Shown piece after piece: positions 8,653 to 19,578 of a stretch of 64,000 nucleotides of DNA. The notes under the pieces were generated by a model, which saw only the letters and a program-made list of their open reading frames with translations, was not told the DNA's origin and made no database searches. The stretch comes from an uncultured Lachnospiraceae bacterium (lineage in GTDB: Bacteria; Bacillota; Clostridia; Lachnospirales; Lachnospiraceae), in contig CAMUYQ010000001.1 of NCBI GenBank assembly GCA_947165025.1, positions 310,001 through 374,000 on the forward strand. The letters are read 5' to 3'. Within the stretch, counting starts at the first letter, position 1; each line of letters opens with the position of its first letter. The position numbers and the translations under genes are program-made.

Positions 8653-11580
8653 TCACTTTAGGAAAAGTGCTTCTGTCCTGTCAAACAGTTCTTTTTCTTT
8701 ATCTATCTCTTCTTCACCGCCGAGCACACAGATGCACTCGTTCTCACTCACCTTTCTGATGTAGGAAGAAAGCTTTTTGATATCCGCCGATGTGCACGTA
8801 AGGATCTCGTCTCTTTCCTGCTGCATCTTCTCAAATGTGTCACCGCAAAGATATGCATCATGGCTCCTCGAACCCTTTGCGGAAGGCGTAAGCGGGAAAT
8901 CAATATCCGACATCGTTCCGATGATGTACTTTGTCATATCCCTTTCGGATGCTTCAAACCCTTCCAGGTACTCTGCCGCTTTGTTATAAACGTCAAGAGT
9001 TCTTCTAAGGTTCGGATCCCTGTATGACGCAAACGTTACCTTTCCGTTTCTGGTGAACGATCCGAAACAGCCGTATGCTCCGCCGACAACCCTGACCTGG
9101 TTCCAAAGATAATCATAGCCCATGATGACCCTGAGCACCTTAAGGGCTCCCGTATACGGAAGCGCATCATCTTTGTACGTGCCGGCCTTTGCGACGTACT
9201 GCACCTTTGCACTCGTCTTGTATCCTTCACTGAAACGTATCCGTTTAAAATCATATGACTGCCGTGTACCTTTTGTATCAGGTGCATCGCTCACGAAAGC
9301 TTCTATCTGTTTTACAAGCGCATCGTACTGATCAGCCTGCGCCGTATAATCGAACAGTTCAATGTTCTCCTTCGTAAATATCATTTCGGATACTTTTTTC
9401 AGATTGGCAGAAAGGTCATCAAACCTGTTATCAAAATCAGCTTCGATTTCTTCCACGAGTCTGTAGAATGCTATGCCGCCCATCTTCTCATTGATGAGTT
9501 CGGAAACACACATGCCGGAAAGGGCGCGCCTTACTGCGATACTGTGTCCGCCGGACATGAACGAAGCCTGAAGTCTTGATTTTAACATGCAGATCAACTC
9601 GCGCAGACGCTTTTTATCCGACAGATCGGATGTATAGATGACTTCACGGAATATGTCAAACGCAAAAGGAAGTTTGTCGTACAGCACCTTTGCCTTCAGC
9701 TCAAAGTAATGGACAAAGCTGTTGTAGTCATCCATGTTGTTGTAAAGGCTCGTTCCGAATTTGATACCGCCGGAATTTAAGAATATCTCATTTGACAGGT
9801 CGGCATACGAATAATTCTTCGTATTGACAAGGCCAAGTATCTGCTTGAGTATCCCGACATAACCCATGAGTTCCATCGGAACCTTATCAACATTAAATGC
9901 AACGGATACATAACCGATGCCGTTCGTAAATATATCATGGAAAAGTACGTCCTTTCCGGACACGTTACTCTTTTCGTTGATAAGATCTTCGGCCTCTTTT
10001 CTGATATCGGATCTCTTCAGGAGCGGAATGCATTTAAGAGTTTCCTCATCGTCCTCTTCCTCCTGATACTTATGAAGTGCCTTTGTATCCTCGATAAGCT
10101 TTGCGATCTCATCGCTGCTCATGGCATTCTTCTTATCCTCAAGCTTCTTTGCAAGCTCTTTGTCCTTTGCCGCTGTAAGACCCTTTTTCGGAGTCAGGCA
10201 TACAACGGATATATGTGTATTATCAAGAAGATACTTCTGTGTAAGTTCTTCAAAATACCCGGTATCCACAGCTTTTTTCAGGAATTCAAACGTATCAAGA
10301 GGACTGATATGAATGAACGGCATCTCCTCGTCATAGAGCCATGAATCAAGACACTGCAGGCCGTACATGAGTCCCTTCGGGTAATGTCCGAAGTCGGCCT
10401 CACGGAACTTGAACTCATACAGATTGATAGCTGCAAGGAGTGATTTTCTGTCATATCCGTTCTTTACGACATCTGTAAGTACGTTTCTTATGATCTCAAG
10501 AAACTTCTCCCTTTGGGACAGATCCGAATTCTTGACGATCACCGAAAAATAGGGCTGGTATACACCGTTCTCATATGTCGAATCAACATCCTTGCAAATG
10601 CCCGAGTCAAGAAGTGCCTGCTTTAATATCGCGCCGGGCGATGACAGGAGCGCATATTCGAGAACCTGGAAGGCAAGATAAAGCTTTTCGTCAAGAGATG
10701 TTCCGATAACGGCATTGTATGACAGATACGTGTTCTGTTCCTCGCTCTCGTCGTTCGTGATCGGATAATCCTTGACGATCTCGTTTGTCTTTGAAAATGC
10801 ATTCTGAAGCGTTATTCCCGAGTCTATATCAAGGCGGTCATACTTTGACAGATACTCTCTGTCTATGTAATCAAGCCTCTCATTCATGTCGGCATTTCCG
10901 TACAGGTAAACGTAACTGTTTGACGGATGATAATACCTTTTGTGAAAATCAAGAAACTGTTCGTATGTAAGATCGGGGATCACATCCGGATCTCCTCCGG
11001 ACTCGACCCCGTAGCAGTTGTCAGGGAAAAGTGAATCGAAGATGCTGCGTCCGAGCAGATCGTCAGGTGAAGAGAATGCACCCTTCATCTCAGAATATAC
11101 GACACCGTTGAGAGTGATCTCAGAATCCTCATCCTCTATCTCATAGTGCCATCCCTCCTGCCTGAATATCTGCTCCCTTTCATAAATATTGGGATGAAAG
11201 ACAGCGTCCAGATATACGTCACAGAGGTTTTTAAAGTCCTGATCGTTGCAGCTTGCAACAGGATAAACGGTCTTGTCGGGATATGTCATCGCATTGAGGA
11301 ATGTATTGAGACTTCCCTTTGCGAGTTCAACAAACGGATCCTTTGCGGGATACTTCTTAGAGCCGCAAAGAACAGAATGCTCGATTATGTGGGGAACACC
11401 CGTCGAATCTTCAGGCGGTGTGCGAAAGCCCACATAAAAGACTTTATTGTCATCATCGTTTTCTATGCACATGACCCTTGCGCCGGTCTTTTTGTGCTTC
11501 AGAAGATATCCTTTTGATTTGATATCTTTAAGATCTGTCGTTGAAACAAGATCGTATGATGAAAGTTTGTTAAGGTCCAT
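8653..11580 (-). CDS. M16C-family zinc metallopeptidase (presequence-protease type)
   Basis: A 975-residue insulinase-fold peptidase that degrades peptides inside a closed chamber formed by two halves. The inverted zinc motif HXXEH is HIIEH at residues 64-68, and the distal zinc ligand region NGVVYSEMKGAFS is typical of the M16C subgroup. The second, inactive half follows, with VRVVGGAYGCFG near residue 825 giving the R/Y substrate-binding pair. Length fits M16C (about 970). GGGAGAG precedes the ATG. There is no signal peptide, so it is cytosolic, with a probable role in peptide turnover. It is 21 nt upstream of the DUF4349 gene. Confidence 0.93.
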   Translation of the reverse strand: MDLNKLSSYDLVSTTDLKDIKSKGYLLKHKKTGARVMCIENDDDNKVFYVGFRTPPEDSTGVPHIIEHSVLCGSKKYPAKDPFVELAKGSLNTFLNAMTYPDKTVYPVASCNDQDFKNLCDVYLDAVFHPNIYEREQIFRQEGWHYEIEDEDSEITLNGVVYSEMKGAFSSPDDLLGRSIFDSLFPDNCYGVESGGDPDVIPDLTYEQFLDFHKRYYHPSNSYVYLYGNADMNERLDYIDREYLSKYDRLDIDSGITLQNAFSKTNEIVKDYPITNDESEEQNTYLSYNAVIGTSLDEKLYLAFQVLEYALLSSPGAILKQALLDSGICKDVDSTYENGVYQPYFSVIVKNSDLSQREKFLEIIRNVLTDVVKNGYDRKSLLAAINLYEFKFREADFGHYPKGLMYGLQCLDSWLYDEEMPFIHISPLDTFEFLKKAVDTGYFEELTQKYLLDNTHISVVCLTPKKGLTAAKDKELAKKLEDKKNAMSSDEIAKLIEDTKALHKYQEEEDDEETLKCIPLLKRSDIRKEAEDLINEKSNVSGKDVLFHDIFTNGIGYVSVAFNVDKVPMELMGYVGILKQILGLVNTKNYSYADLSNEIFLNSGGIKFGTSLYNNMDDYNSFVHYFELKAKVLYDKLPFAFDIFREVIYTSDLSDKKRLRELICMLKSRLQASFMSGGHSIAVRRALSGMCVSELINEKMGGIAFYRLVEEIEADFDNRFDDLSANLKKVSEMIFTKENIELFDYTAQADQYDALVKQIEAFVSDAPDTKGTRQSYDFKRIRFSEGYKTSAKVQYVAKAGTYKDDALPYTGALKVLRVIMGYDYLWNQVRVVGGAYGCFGSFTRNGKVTFASYRDPNLRRTLDVYNKAAEYLEGFEASERDMTKYIIGTMSDIDFPLTPSAKGSRSHDAYLCGDTFEKMQQERDEILTCTSADIKKLSSYIRKVSENECICVLGGEEEIDKEKELFDRTEALFLK

Positions 11581-11602
11581 GTTATCTCTCCCAAAAAAGT
11601 AT

Positions 11603-12511
11603 TTACATCACATGTTTATGTGTGAACAGATGCTCGTTACAGTACTCATAGTTTCCGTTACATTTTGAACAGAACCTGAACTCCAGATTGTCACCGTCCT
11701 GCTCTGTTCGGCCGCAGATGGCGCATTTATGTTTTGTTATCGCGCCGCTTCTTGCGGCTGATGAGCCCGAATAAGAAGACGCGGATGAGCCCGCACCCGA
11801 CATCGCCTGTTTGAAAGCACGCTTGCGGTACATCTCCTTTGGCGAGATGCTCTTGTAATTCCTTGTGGTAAAGAAGAACACGAGGAAATTCAAAAGACTC
11901 ATGATAATGGCCACACGAACCGAATATGCAAAGATAGGATAGGGATTTGCGACAAATATGAACTGGTAAATATTGATCGCCGCATATACATATGCCATCC
12001 ACTTCATCTTGACGGGTATCACGAAAAACAGAAGAACATGCACATCAGGATACGTTACAGCAAACGCCAGGAAAATGGACAGATTGATATAGTAGGTCGT
12101 AAACGTTGTACTTATCGCAAGACCTGTCTCGGGCGCGTTGAATCCCATCGCATTGGCAATGAAATACAGCGCTACCGCACCTATGACGGTCATTATGATA
12201 CCCGAGAAGATATAGACATTATAACGAAATGCCCCCCACGTTCTCTCAAGAGCGCTTCCGATCTGATAATAGAAATAGAGAACAATGATTATCAGAATGC
12301 TCATATCGCCGGGCGGAACGAGGAGCCACGTTATGATCCGCCAGAACTGGTAGCCTTTAAAAATGTAATACGGGTTCAGCGTGAAGATGCCCATGTATCC
12401 CGTCATCGCCAGAAGATACCCGAGCGCGTATGCAATTATTATATAGAGCGAGAGATTCCTGATCGCGTATTTGCCGATCTTTCTCTCCATTTTGTTAAGA
12501 AAAGAGTTCAT
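11603..12511 (-). CDS. rhomboid-like membrane protein with C-terminal zinc-binding motif
   Basis: A 302-residue protein with about six hydrophobic helices between residues 18 and 215, arranged as in rhomboid/derlin-like proteins (WRIITWLLVPPG in the L1 loop). A Ser/Ala/Gly-rich linker follows. The tail holds CAICG, FCSKCN and YCNEHLFTHKH, suggesting one or two bound zinc ions. I do not see the GxSG protease motif, so it may be a proteolytically inactive relative. The ATG at 12511 (GAGG 5 nt upstream) is preferred to the GTG two codons earlier. It is the first gene of the minus-strand run and lies head-to-head with the plus-strand activase gene. Confidence 0.75.
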   Translation of the reverse strand: MNSFLNKMERKIGKYAIRNLSLYIIIAYALGYLLAMTGYMGIFTLNPYYIFKGYQFWRIITWLLVPPGDMSILIIIVLYFYYQIGSALERTWGAFRYNVYIFSGIIMTVIGAVALYFIANAMGFNAPETGLAISTTFTTYYINLSIFLAFAVTYPDVHVLLFFVIPVKMKWMAYVYAAINIYQFIFVANPYPIFAYSVRVAIIMSLLNFLVFFFTTRNYKSISPKEMYRKRAFKQAMSGAGSSASSYSGSSAARSGAITKHKCAICGRTEQDGDNLEFRFCSKCNGNYEYCNEHLFTHKHVM

Positions 12512-12596
12512 ATACACCTCAAATGTTCACATAATCCGAAATATTATATCATCAGTGGATGTCATTGTAAACGGAACGGGGGGGATGCTGTTTCAC

Positions 12597-12625
12597 TTGA
12601 TATAATCCCCGCAACCCGATATAAT
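12597..12625 (+). promoter_or_regulatory. near-consensus sigma-A promoter of the activase gene
   Basis: TTGATA at 12597-12602, a 17-bp spacer, and TATAAT at 12620-12625. The start codon follows 35 nt later with AAGGA in between. This is one of the best -35/-10 pairs in the window and points to strong constitutive transcription. Confidence 0.8.
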
Positions 12626-12660
12626 GTATCACGCCGCATAAATAATAAGGAAACAAGGAT

Positions 12661-15600
12661 ATGCCCGATAATAAGTACTTTCTTGGCATCGACATCGGTT
12701 CCACAACGGTGAAGATCGCCATTTGCGATGATAACGACAAGCTTCTGTTCTCGGATTACAAAAGACATTTCGCAGACATACAGAACACACTTCGTGACCT
12801 GCTGTCTTCGGCCCGTGATCTGTTGGGACCGGTAAAACTGCATCCCATAATAACCGGAAGCGGCGGGCTCACGCTCGCCAATCATATGAACATACCGTTC
12901 GTCCAGGAGGTCATATGCGTAAGCACTGCCCTGTCCAGGATCGCGCCCGAAACAGATGTTGCGATCGAGCTTGGCGGTGAAGACGCAAAGATAATCTATT
13001 TTGAGGACGGTAACATCGAACAGCGCATGAACGGTATATGTGCCGGCGGTACAGGTTCATTCATAGATCAGATGGCGGCCCTTCTGATGACAGACGGTGC
13101 AGGCCTTAACGAATATGCCAAGAACTACCACAGTCTCTACACTATCGCCGCAAGATGCGGAGTGTTCGCAAAATCCGACATCCAGCCTCTCATCAACGAC
13201 GGTGCCACAAAGGAGGATCTTGCGGCATCCATATTCCAGGCGGTTGTTAACCAGACGATATCGGGGCTTGCATGCGGCAAGCCGATAAGGGGACATGTTG
13301 CTTTTCTCGGCGGCCCCCTTCATTTCCTCTCGGAGCTTACAAATGCGTTCATCCGCACTCTGGAACTTGATGAGGAGCACACGTTCATTCCCAAAAATTC
13401 CCATCTGTTTGCCGCAATGGGCGCGGCATTCAACTATAAGGAGTCCGTGGTCGTTGAGATAAACTCTCTCATTTCGCTTCTTGATAACAAGATCAAGATG
13501 GACTTTGAAGTTGCCCGTATGGAGCCCTTGTTTTCAAGTGCGGAAGAATACGGAACTTTTACCGACCGACATTCAAAAGCCTGCGTCAGCAAAAAAGAGC
13601 TTTCCGAATACCATGACGTATGTTTTCTCGGAATAGATGCGGGATCCACGACTACAAAAGCCGCTCTTATCGACAAAGACGGCAATCTTCTCTACTCATT
13701 TTACGACAATAACAACGGAAGCCCTCTTGCCACATCCATCCGTGCACTCAAAGAGATCTACTCTCTTCTTCCGAAGGATGCACGTATAGCTCACAGCTGT
13801 TCAACAGGATACGGCGAAGCTCTTATCAAATCAGCATTGATGCTCGATGACGGTGAGGTTGAGACGATATCGCATTATTATGCCGCTTCATTTTTTGAGC
13901 CCGAGGTTGACTGCATCCTTGATATAGGCGGACAGGACATGAAGTGCATCCGCATCAAAAATCATGCCGTCGACAATGTTCTCTTAAACGAAGCATGTTC
14001 GAGCGGCTGCGGCTCATTTATCGAAACATTCGCAAGAAGCCTGAACTACAGCGTGTCCGATTTTGCGAAAGCGGCTCTGTTTGCAAAGCATCCGATAGAT
14101 CTCGGAACGAGATGTACCGTGTTCATGAACTCTAAAGTTAAGCAGGCTCAGAAGGAAGGTGCGGATGTTGCCGACATTTCAGCAGGACTTGCATATTCCG
14201 TTGTCAAGAACGCACTGTTCAAAGTCATCAAAGTATCTGATGCCAGGTCCCTCGGTTCACGTATAGTCGTTCAGGGCGGAACATTCTACAACGATGCCGT
14301 TCTCCGGTCACTTGAAAAGATCTCCGGTGCGAAGGTGATCAGGCCGGATATCGCCGGTATCATGGGAGCTTTCGGTGCCGCACTGATCGCACGTGAGCGT
14401 TTTGAAGACAACGAAAGTACAACTACGATAACTCTTGAAAAGCTCAATACCTTCACTTTTGAAACATCTATGGCCAAGTGCAAGGGATGTACAAACAACT
14501 GCCGGCTTACGATCAACAAGTTCTCAGGCGGCAGACAGTTCATATCCGGGAACAGGTGCGAACGCGGTATCGGAAAAGTCAAGAATGAAGAGAACCTTCC
14601 GAATCTGTATGAATACAAGCTTCATCGTGTGTTTGACTACGAGCCTCTTCCGGTCACCGAAGCAAAACGCGGTCTTATCGGTGTTCCGCGAGTACTCAAC
14701 ATGTACGAGAACTATCCGTTCTGGTTCACTTTCCTGACAAAGCTCGGATATTCCGTCGTTCTTTCACCGATTAGTTCACACAAGATATATGAGATGGGGA
14801 TCGAATCGATCCCGAGCGAATCGGAATGCTACCCTGCAAAGATCACACACGGCCACATCATGTGGCTGATAAAGAAGGGCGTTCCGCTCATATTCTATCC
14901 GAGCGTATTCTACGAAAGGAACGAATTCCAGCAGGCGAGCAACCACTACAACTGCCCCATCGTTACATCATACAGCGAGAACATCAAGAATAACGTTGAA
15001 GAGATATGCCGCGGCGAGGTAAAGTTCTCCAATCCGTTCCTTGCATTTACAAACTTTGAGATCGCCGCAAAGGGACTGATCGCAGCATTCCCCGACATAC
15101 CCGCCGATGAAGTGTACTATGCCGCAAAAGCAGGCTGGGAAGAACTTGACAGAACGAGGCATGACATAGAGGCAAAGGGTGAAGAAGTCCTTAAATACCT
15201 TGAAGAGACCGGAAAAGGCGGCATAGTGCTTGCCGGAAGACCATATCATATAGATCCCGAGATCAATCACGGTATACCCGAGATGATCAACTCATACGGA
15301 ATGGCAGTACTTACCGAGGATTCCATCTCGCATCTTGCCGAAGTTGAGCGTCCGACGATAGTCTCAGACCAGTGGATGTACCATTCGAGACTGTATGCTG
15401 CTGCAACATACACCAAAACGCGCGATGACCTTGAGCTTGTCCAGCTCAATTCATTCGGTTGCGGACTTGATGCCGTAACAACGGACCAGGTCAACGATAT
15501 ATTAAGTTCCGGAGACAAGATCTATACATGTCTGAAAATCGACGAAGTCAACAATCTCGGTGCGGCAAGGATAAGGATACGTTCCCTGCTTGCTGCGATA

Positions 15601-16893
15601 AGGATCAGAAAACGCAGGAAAGAGACTCGGAAGATACGCTCAGCTGCTTACAACAGGATTCTTTACACCGAACAGATGAACAAGGACGGATATACGATAC
15701 TCTGCCCTCAGATGTCACCGATCCACTTTGATCTTCTCTCTTCAGCATTTACTGCGGAAGGATATAACCTCGTCGTACTCAACAACTCGAACAGGGCTGC
15801 TATAGACATGGGCCTTCAGTTCGTAAACAATGACGCGTGTTATCCTTCGCTTATAGTAGTCGGGCAGATAATGGATGCGATTCTGTCCGGACAGTACGAT
15901 ACGGATCATCTTGCGGTTGTAATGAGCCAGACAGGCGGCGGCTGCAGGGCAACAAACTACATCGGTTTCATAAGAAGAGCTCTTGCGAAGGCTGGCTATG
16001 GGCATATTCCGGTTATTTCGCTCAATCTGTCAAAGCTTGAATCCAATCCGGGATTCAGGATCACTCCCAAGTTCCTGCTCCGCGGCATATGCGCCGCTGC
16101 GATAGGTGACATATTCATGAGATGTCTCTACCGAATGAGACCTTATGAGCTTGTTCCGGGATCTGCGGACGCACTTCACCAAAAGTGGATAGAGCCATGC
16201 TGTAAATTTGTGGAATCAGACTTTATCTCGATCCCGAGCTTCTTCAGATTATGCAAACAGATAGTCAGGGAATTTGATGAACTGCCGATAGACGAAACGA
16301 TCAGAAAACCGAGGGTCGGTATTGTAGGCGAGATACTCGTCAAGTTCTCTCCTACCGCCAACAACGATCTTGTCAATCTTCTCGAAGCAGAAGGTGCGGA
16401 GGCCGTAATGCCTGATCTCCTTGATTTTCTTCAGTACTGCTTCTACAACCAGAAGTACAAAGCCGATCATCTCGGAACAAAGATGCGCACGGCCACGATA
16501 GCATCGCTCGGTATATGGGCGATCGAACGCGTAAGGGGTGCATCGGTCAAGGCGCTCAGAAACAGCAGACATTTCGAGCCGCCCGTTCATATCAGAACAC
16601 TTGCCGAATACGCCAAGTCGATCGTCGATATAGGTAATCAGACAGGTGAGGGATGGTTTCTGACGGGTGAGATGATGGAACTCATCCACAATGATGTGCT
16701 GAACATCGTATGTACACAGCCGTTCGGCTGCCTTCCGAACCACGTTGTCGGCAAAGGCGTCATAAAGGCGATCCGCCGGCAGTACAGAAAAGCAAATATA
16801 GTTGCGATAGATTACGATCCCGGAGCTTCGGAAGTCAACCAGCTCAACAGGATAAAACTGATGCTTTCAACGGCATTTAAGAATCTCGACTGA
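12661..16893 (+). CDS. giant 2-hydroxyacyl-CoA dehydratase activase-like protein (two ASKHA domains plus DUF2229)
   Basis: A 1410-residue protein related to the ATP-driven activators (archerases) of 2-hydroxyacyl-CoA dehydratases. Two actin-fold BcrAD/BadFG-type domains occur in tandem: [12 protein letters not shown] at about residues 7-18 and [12 protein letters not shown] at about 322-333, each followed by G-GS-GS and GG-rich phosphate motifs. A cysteine cluster KCKGCTNNC near 605 and DUF2229-type segments ([13 protein letters not shown]; later [12 protein letters not shown]) fill the C-terminal two thirds. Dehydratase-like Cys residues are present, but no separate dehydratase alpha/beta genes are next to it. 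The exact substrate is unknown; electron transfer is the family role. It is monocistronic, with its own promoter and AAGGA site. Confidence 0.88.
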   Translation: MPDNKYFLGIDIGSTTVKIAICDDNDKLLFSDYKRHFADIQNTLRDLLSSARDLLGPVKLHPIITGSGGLTLANHMNIPFVQEVICVSTALSRIAPETDVAIELGGEDAKIIYFEDGNIEQRMNGICAGGTGSFIDQMAALLMTDGAGLNEYAKNYHSLYTIAARCGVFAKSDIQPLINDGATKEDLAASIFQAVVNQTISGLACGKPIRGHVAFLGGPLHFLSELTNAFIRTLELDEEHTFIPKNSHLFAAMGAAFNYKESVVVEINSLISLLDNKIKMDFEVARMEPLFSSAEEYGTFTDRHSKACVSKKELSEYHDVCFLGIDAGSTTTKAALIDKDGNLLYSFYDNNNGSPLATSIRALKEIYSLLPKDARIAHSCSTGYGEALIKSALMLDDGEVETISHYYAASFFEPEVDCILDIGGQDMKCIRIKNHAVDNVLLNEACSSGCGSFIETFARSLNYSVSDFAKAALFAKHPIDLGTRCTVFMNSKVKQAQKEGADVADISAGLAYSVVKNALFKVIKVSDARSLGSRIVVQGGTFYNDAVLRSLEKISGAKVIRPDIAGIMGAFGAALIARERFEDNESTTTITLEKLNTFTFETSMAKCKGCTNNCRLTINKFSGGRQFISGNRCERGIGKVKNEENLPNLYEYKLHRVFDYEPLPVTEAKRGLIGVPRVLNMYENYPFWFTFLTKLGYSVVLSPISSHKIYEMGIESIPSESECYPAKITHGHIMWLIKKGVPLIFYPSVFYERNEFQQASNHYNCPIVTSYSENIKNNVEEICRGEVKFSNPFLAFTNFEIAAKGLIAAFPDIPADEVYYAAKAGWEELDRTRHDIEAKGEEVLKYLEETGKGGIVLAGRPYHIDPEINHGIPEMINSYGMAVLTEDSISHLAEVERPTIVSDQWMYHSRLYAAATYTKTRDDLELVQLNSFGCGLDAVTTDQVNDILSSGDKIYTCLKIDEVNNLGAARIRIRSLLAAIRIRKRRKETRKIRSAAYNRILYTEQMNKDGYTILCPQMSPIHFDLLSSAFTAEGYNLVVLNNSNRAAIDMGLQFVNNDACYPSLIVVGQIMDAILSGQYDTDHLAVVMSQTGGGCRATNYIGFIRRALAKAGYGHIPVISLNLSKLESNPGFRITPKFLLRGICAAAIGDIFMRCLYRMRPYELVPGSADALHQKWIEPCCKFVESDFISIPSFFRLCKQIVREFDELPIDETIRKPRVGIVGEILVKFSPTANNDLVNLLEAEGAEAVMPDLLDFLQYCFYNQKYKADHLGTKMRTATIASLGIWAIERVRGASVKALRNSRHFEPPVHIRTLAEYAKSIVDIGNQTGEGWFLTGEMMELIHNDVLNIVCTQPFGCLPNHVVGKGVIKAIRRQYRKANIVAIDYDPGASEVNQLNRIKLMLSTAFKNLD

Positions 16894-16904
16894 ATACGAT
16901 GCGG

Positions 16905-18668
16905 TCATCTGATGGTGATCGCATCTCTTATGCCCACGCGAAGCTTATTGAACAACTGCTCTATACGCTCCTCATCAAAGAACATGATCGCTTCCAGAAG
17001 TTCGGAAGACAGATCCGCTAGATCGGTAAGTTCAAGTATCTTGCTGTCGCGTTCGATACCTTTGACGCAGAATCCGAGCATCTCATACTTCTTCTCCTTG
17101 AACATCTTCTCAGCATCGGTGATGAGTTCGTTAAGTTCGTTGTACTGAGCCGAGAACCGGTTCTCCTTGGACAGCTCCTCCACGTTCTCATTACCGAATC
17201 TCTGCCACAGCCATCTCGTCAGAACCGAATTGAGTGCACGCTTTGACAGCGGTTTTTCGAGATAATCATTGAAGCCTGCCTCAAGAAATCCCGTAAATAC
17301 GTCATTAATATCAGCTGTTGTTGTAAATACTATAGGTACCTGTGAATAGTAATCACCGGGCATGCTGCGTACTTTTGAAACTATCTGTGTACCGCTCATC
17401 TTCTCCATCTCATACGCGACAAAGATGATATCGTAGACGTGGCTCTCGATCTGGTCGAGCGCATCGTTTCCGCTCACGGCTCTTGTAACATTTACCTTGT
17501 ATGGTTTTAACACTCTCTGGAAGACGTTCAGGAATACGATATCCTCGTCGATGATAAGAACACGCGCATCCCTTGTGATGTTGACGGCGTTTTTGATCAT
17601 CTCCTCCTCGTTCTCCTCGGTGATGTCGGCAACAACACTCTCAGCCTTCTCAATATCCTCCATGTTGTAGACAAAAACTACCATTGCGAGTATCTCGCCA
17701 TAGTTATCCAGCTTGTGGTTTATGATCATGTTGACATGACGGTCGCTCATAGGATAGTCGGCACTTATACCAAACGCATTCTCTTCTCCCGTCTGGCAGA
17801 TCTGCGAATATGCGCTCGAGGTAAATTCGAAAACATCAGTTATTTTGCGTCCAACATATTGATCCGAGAAGAGCTGCGAGAGAACCTCGGCTCTTTTATT
17901 CTGGTACACGATGCGAAGCTGGCTGTCGAGTACAAAAACAACATCTGTTCTGCTTTCGTCAAGTTCGCGTGCAAAATGCCGCTGTGTTATCGTTATCGAA
18001 TCGTGATATACGAGCAGATGCCGCATCAGAATGACTGCGACCATATTGAATATGATAACGATCGGAACATATGTCATTGAATAAACGATTATGAACTGCT
18101 CCGAAATGAATCCGGCCGCAGAAAATACATATACGGCAAGAAGGAGCATAAGATCATGCTTCTCGCATCTTCTGTACACGGCCGCACCCCTGTAAACGAC
18201 AAACGTGATCAGCATGACAACATAGAACATGTAGAAAACAAAATACAGGGCCTTGTGCCATGGGGCGACGGGATTAAAATACACCCCAAACCTGCTCATC
18301 TCAAGTGTCCCGCCCTGCATAAGCGAATCTATGAAGAACAGCATAAGCGCTGCATACGATACGACGCTTATGAACATCGAAGTATACTTCTTCTCGACAT
18401 CGACCATTTCCTGTGTCAGCAGGACGATCTCTCCCATCGTCAGTACCTTCAGAAACTTCTCAAGTGCATAGAGAAGATAACAAAGGCGTCCGGGATATGA
18501 CAGCACCATAAGTACCTGAATTATCGCTGATGCCGTGATCGAAAATGCCAGGAACATATACCTGAACTTACTCTTTTGCGACACATCACCCGCAGCATAT
18601 TTGAAATACTGTGATACTGCCACAAGTCCCGCAGTAAGCACAAGACACATTGAAATGATAGTTAACAT
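16905..18668 (-). CDS. 7TM sensor with PAS-like domain and degenerate receiver domain, no kinase
   Basis: A 587-residue membrane signalling protein. Seven hydrophobic helices span about residues 1-220. A PAS-like segment at 240-340 (VFVLDSQLRIVYQNKRAEVL) is followed by a response-regulator receiver fold at 367-487. The receiver keeps the acidic pair (D374/D376), the Thr near 450 and the Lys of EKP at 472. The phosphoacceptor position, however, reads FVAYEMEKMSG, with Ala418 where Asp is expected. A helical Hpt-like tail of about 90 residues follows. No DHp or HATPase domain is present. It is 6 nt downstream of miaA; GGAG lies 9 nt before the ATG. It converges with the activase gene. Confidence 0.75.
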   Translation of the reverse strand: MLTIISMCLVLTAGLVAVSQYFKYAAGDVSQKSKFRYMFLAFSITASAIIQVLMVLSYPGRLCYLLYALEKFLKVLTMGEIVLLTQEMVDVEKKYTSMFISVVSYAALMLFFIDSLMQGGTLEMSRFGVYFNPVAPWHKALYFVFYMFYVVMLITFVVYRGAAVYRRCEKHDLMLLLAVYVFSAAGFISEQFIIVYSMTYVPIVIIFNMVAVILMRHLLVYHDSITITQRHFARELDESRTDVVFVLDSQLRIVYQNKRAEVLSQLFSDQYVGRKITDVFEFTSSAYSQICQTGEENAFGISADYPMSDRHVNMIINHKLDNYGEILAMVVFVYNMEDIEKAESVVADITEENEEEMIKNAVNITRDARVLIIDEDIVFLNVFQRVLKPYKVNVTRAVSGNDALDQIESHVYDIIFVAYEMEKMSGTQIVSKVRSMPGDYYSQVPIVFTTTADINDVFTGFLEAGFNDYLEKPLSKRALNSVLTRWLWQRFGNENVEELSKENRFSAQYNELNELITDAEKMFKEKKYEMLGFCVKGIERDSKILELTDLADLSSELLEAIMFFDEERIEQLFNKLRVGIRDAITIR

Positions 18669-18674
18669 ATAAAG

Positions 18675-19574
18675 CTACTCCGCCTGTTTATAAAACCTTT
18701 CTATCAGATCGATACTCTGCGACAGTGGATCATCCTTCATATCGATCCAGATTATGTCAGTTCTCTTTCTGAACCACGTCATCTGCTCTTTGGCAAGATG
18801 TCTTATCTCCATGAACAGTTTGTTGTAAAAGCTGTCATAATCGGCAAACTCCCCGCGAAGATACATAAGGATATATCTGTATTCAAGACCGAGCCTGTAC
18901 AGAAAATCATCTGTCGCACCTTTTTCTCTTAAGGATGCAACCTCTTCTATCATGCCCTCTTCAAGGCGTCTGTCAAGCCTGATCCTTATTCTCTCGTATA
19001 ATTCCTCTCTCGGCCATGTAACGCCGATGAGCAGGCATTCATACCTGGGAACGTTCGGCATTATGCCTTGATCGCCCGAAAGCGCTCTCTCCGCGGCCCT
19101 CTCAAGCCTGCGTTTGTTCATGATATCGACTCTCTCAAGTGCTGCGGGATCGTGTTCGCGGATGATAGCGATAAGCTCGTCATGCGATTTTTGCTCTATG
19201 CTCTTTCGCAGCTTTTGATCGGGGGACGCATCGGAGAGTCTGTATCCGTCAACAACGGCATTCACGTACAGTCCCGTTCCTCCGACGAGAAACGCCTTCC
19301 TTCCCTTTGAATGTATACCATCTATCGCATTATATGCAAGCTTCTGATAATGAGACAGCGAAAAAAAATCATTGGGCTTACATATATCGATAAGATAATG
19401 CCTGACGCCCTTCATCTCCTCTTCTGTCACCTTGCCGGATCCGAGATCGAGGCCTTTAAAGACCTGGCGCGAGTCCGCAGACACGATATCGGCATCATAA
19501 TGCAGTGCAAGTTCTATGCCCAGACCGCTCTTTCCCGATGCGTTTGTGCCGACGATACATACAAGCTTTTCCAT
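18675..19574 (-). CDS. miaA: tRNA dimethylallyltransferase MiaA
   Basis: A 299-residue enzyme that transfers dimethylallyl to N6 of A37 in tRNAs reading UNN codons. The P-loop is GTNASGKS at residues 9-16, then SADSRQVFKGLDLGSGK (DSxQ motif), HYLIDI, and GGTGLYVNAVVDG. The length is slightly below the usual 310. It starts 4 nt after the stop of the GH9 gene with only a weak GCGGGAC upstream, suggesting coupled translation. In other Clostridia miaA usually follows mutL; here it is in the lar/GH9 string. Confidence 0.95.
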   Translation of the reverse strand: MEKLVCIVGTNASGKSGLGIELALHYDADIVSADSRQVFKGLDLGSGKVTEEEMKGVRHYLIDICKPNDFFSLSHYQKLAYNAIDGIHSKGRKAFLVGGTGLYVNAVVDGYRLSDASPDQKLRKSIEQKSHDELIAIIREHDPAALERVDIMNKRRLERAAERALSGDQGIMPNVPRYECLLIGVTWPREELYERIRIRLDRRLEEGMIEEVASLREKGATDDFLYRLGLEYRYILMYLRGEFADYDSFYNKLFMEIRHLAKEQMTWFRKRTDIIWIDMKDDPLSQSIDLIERFYKQAE

Positions 19575-19578
19575 CTGT

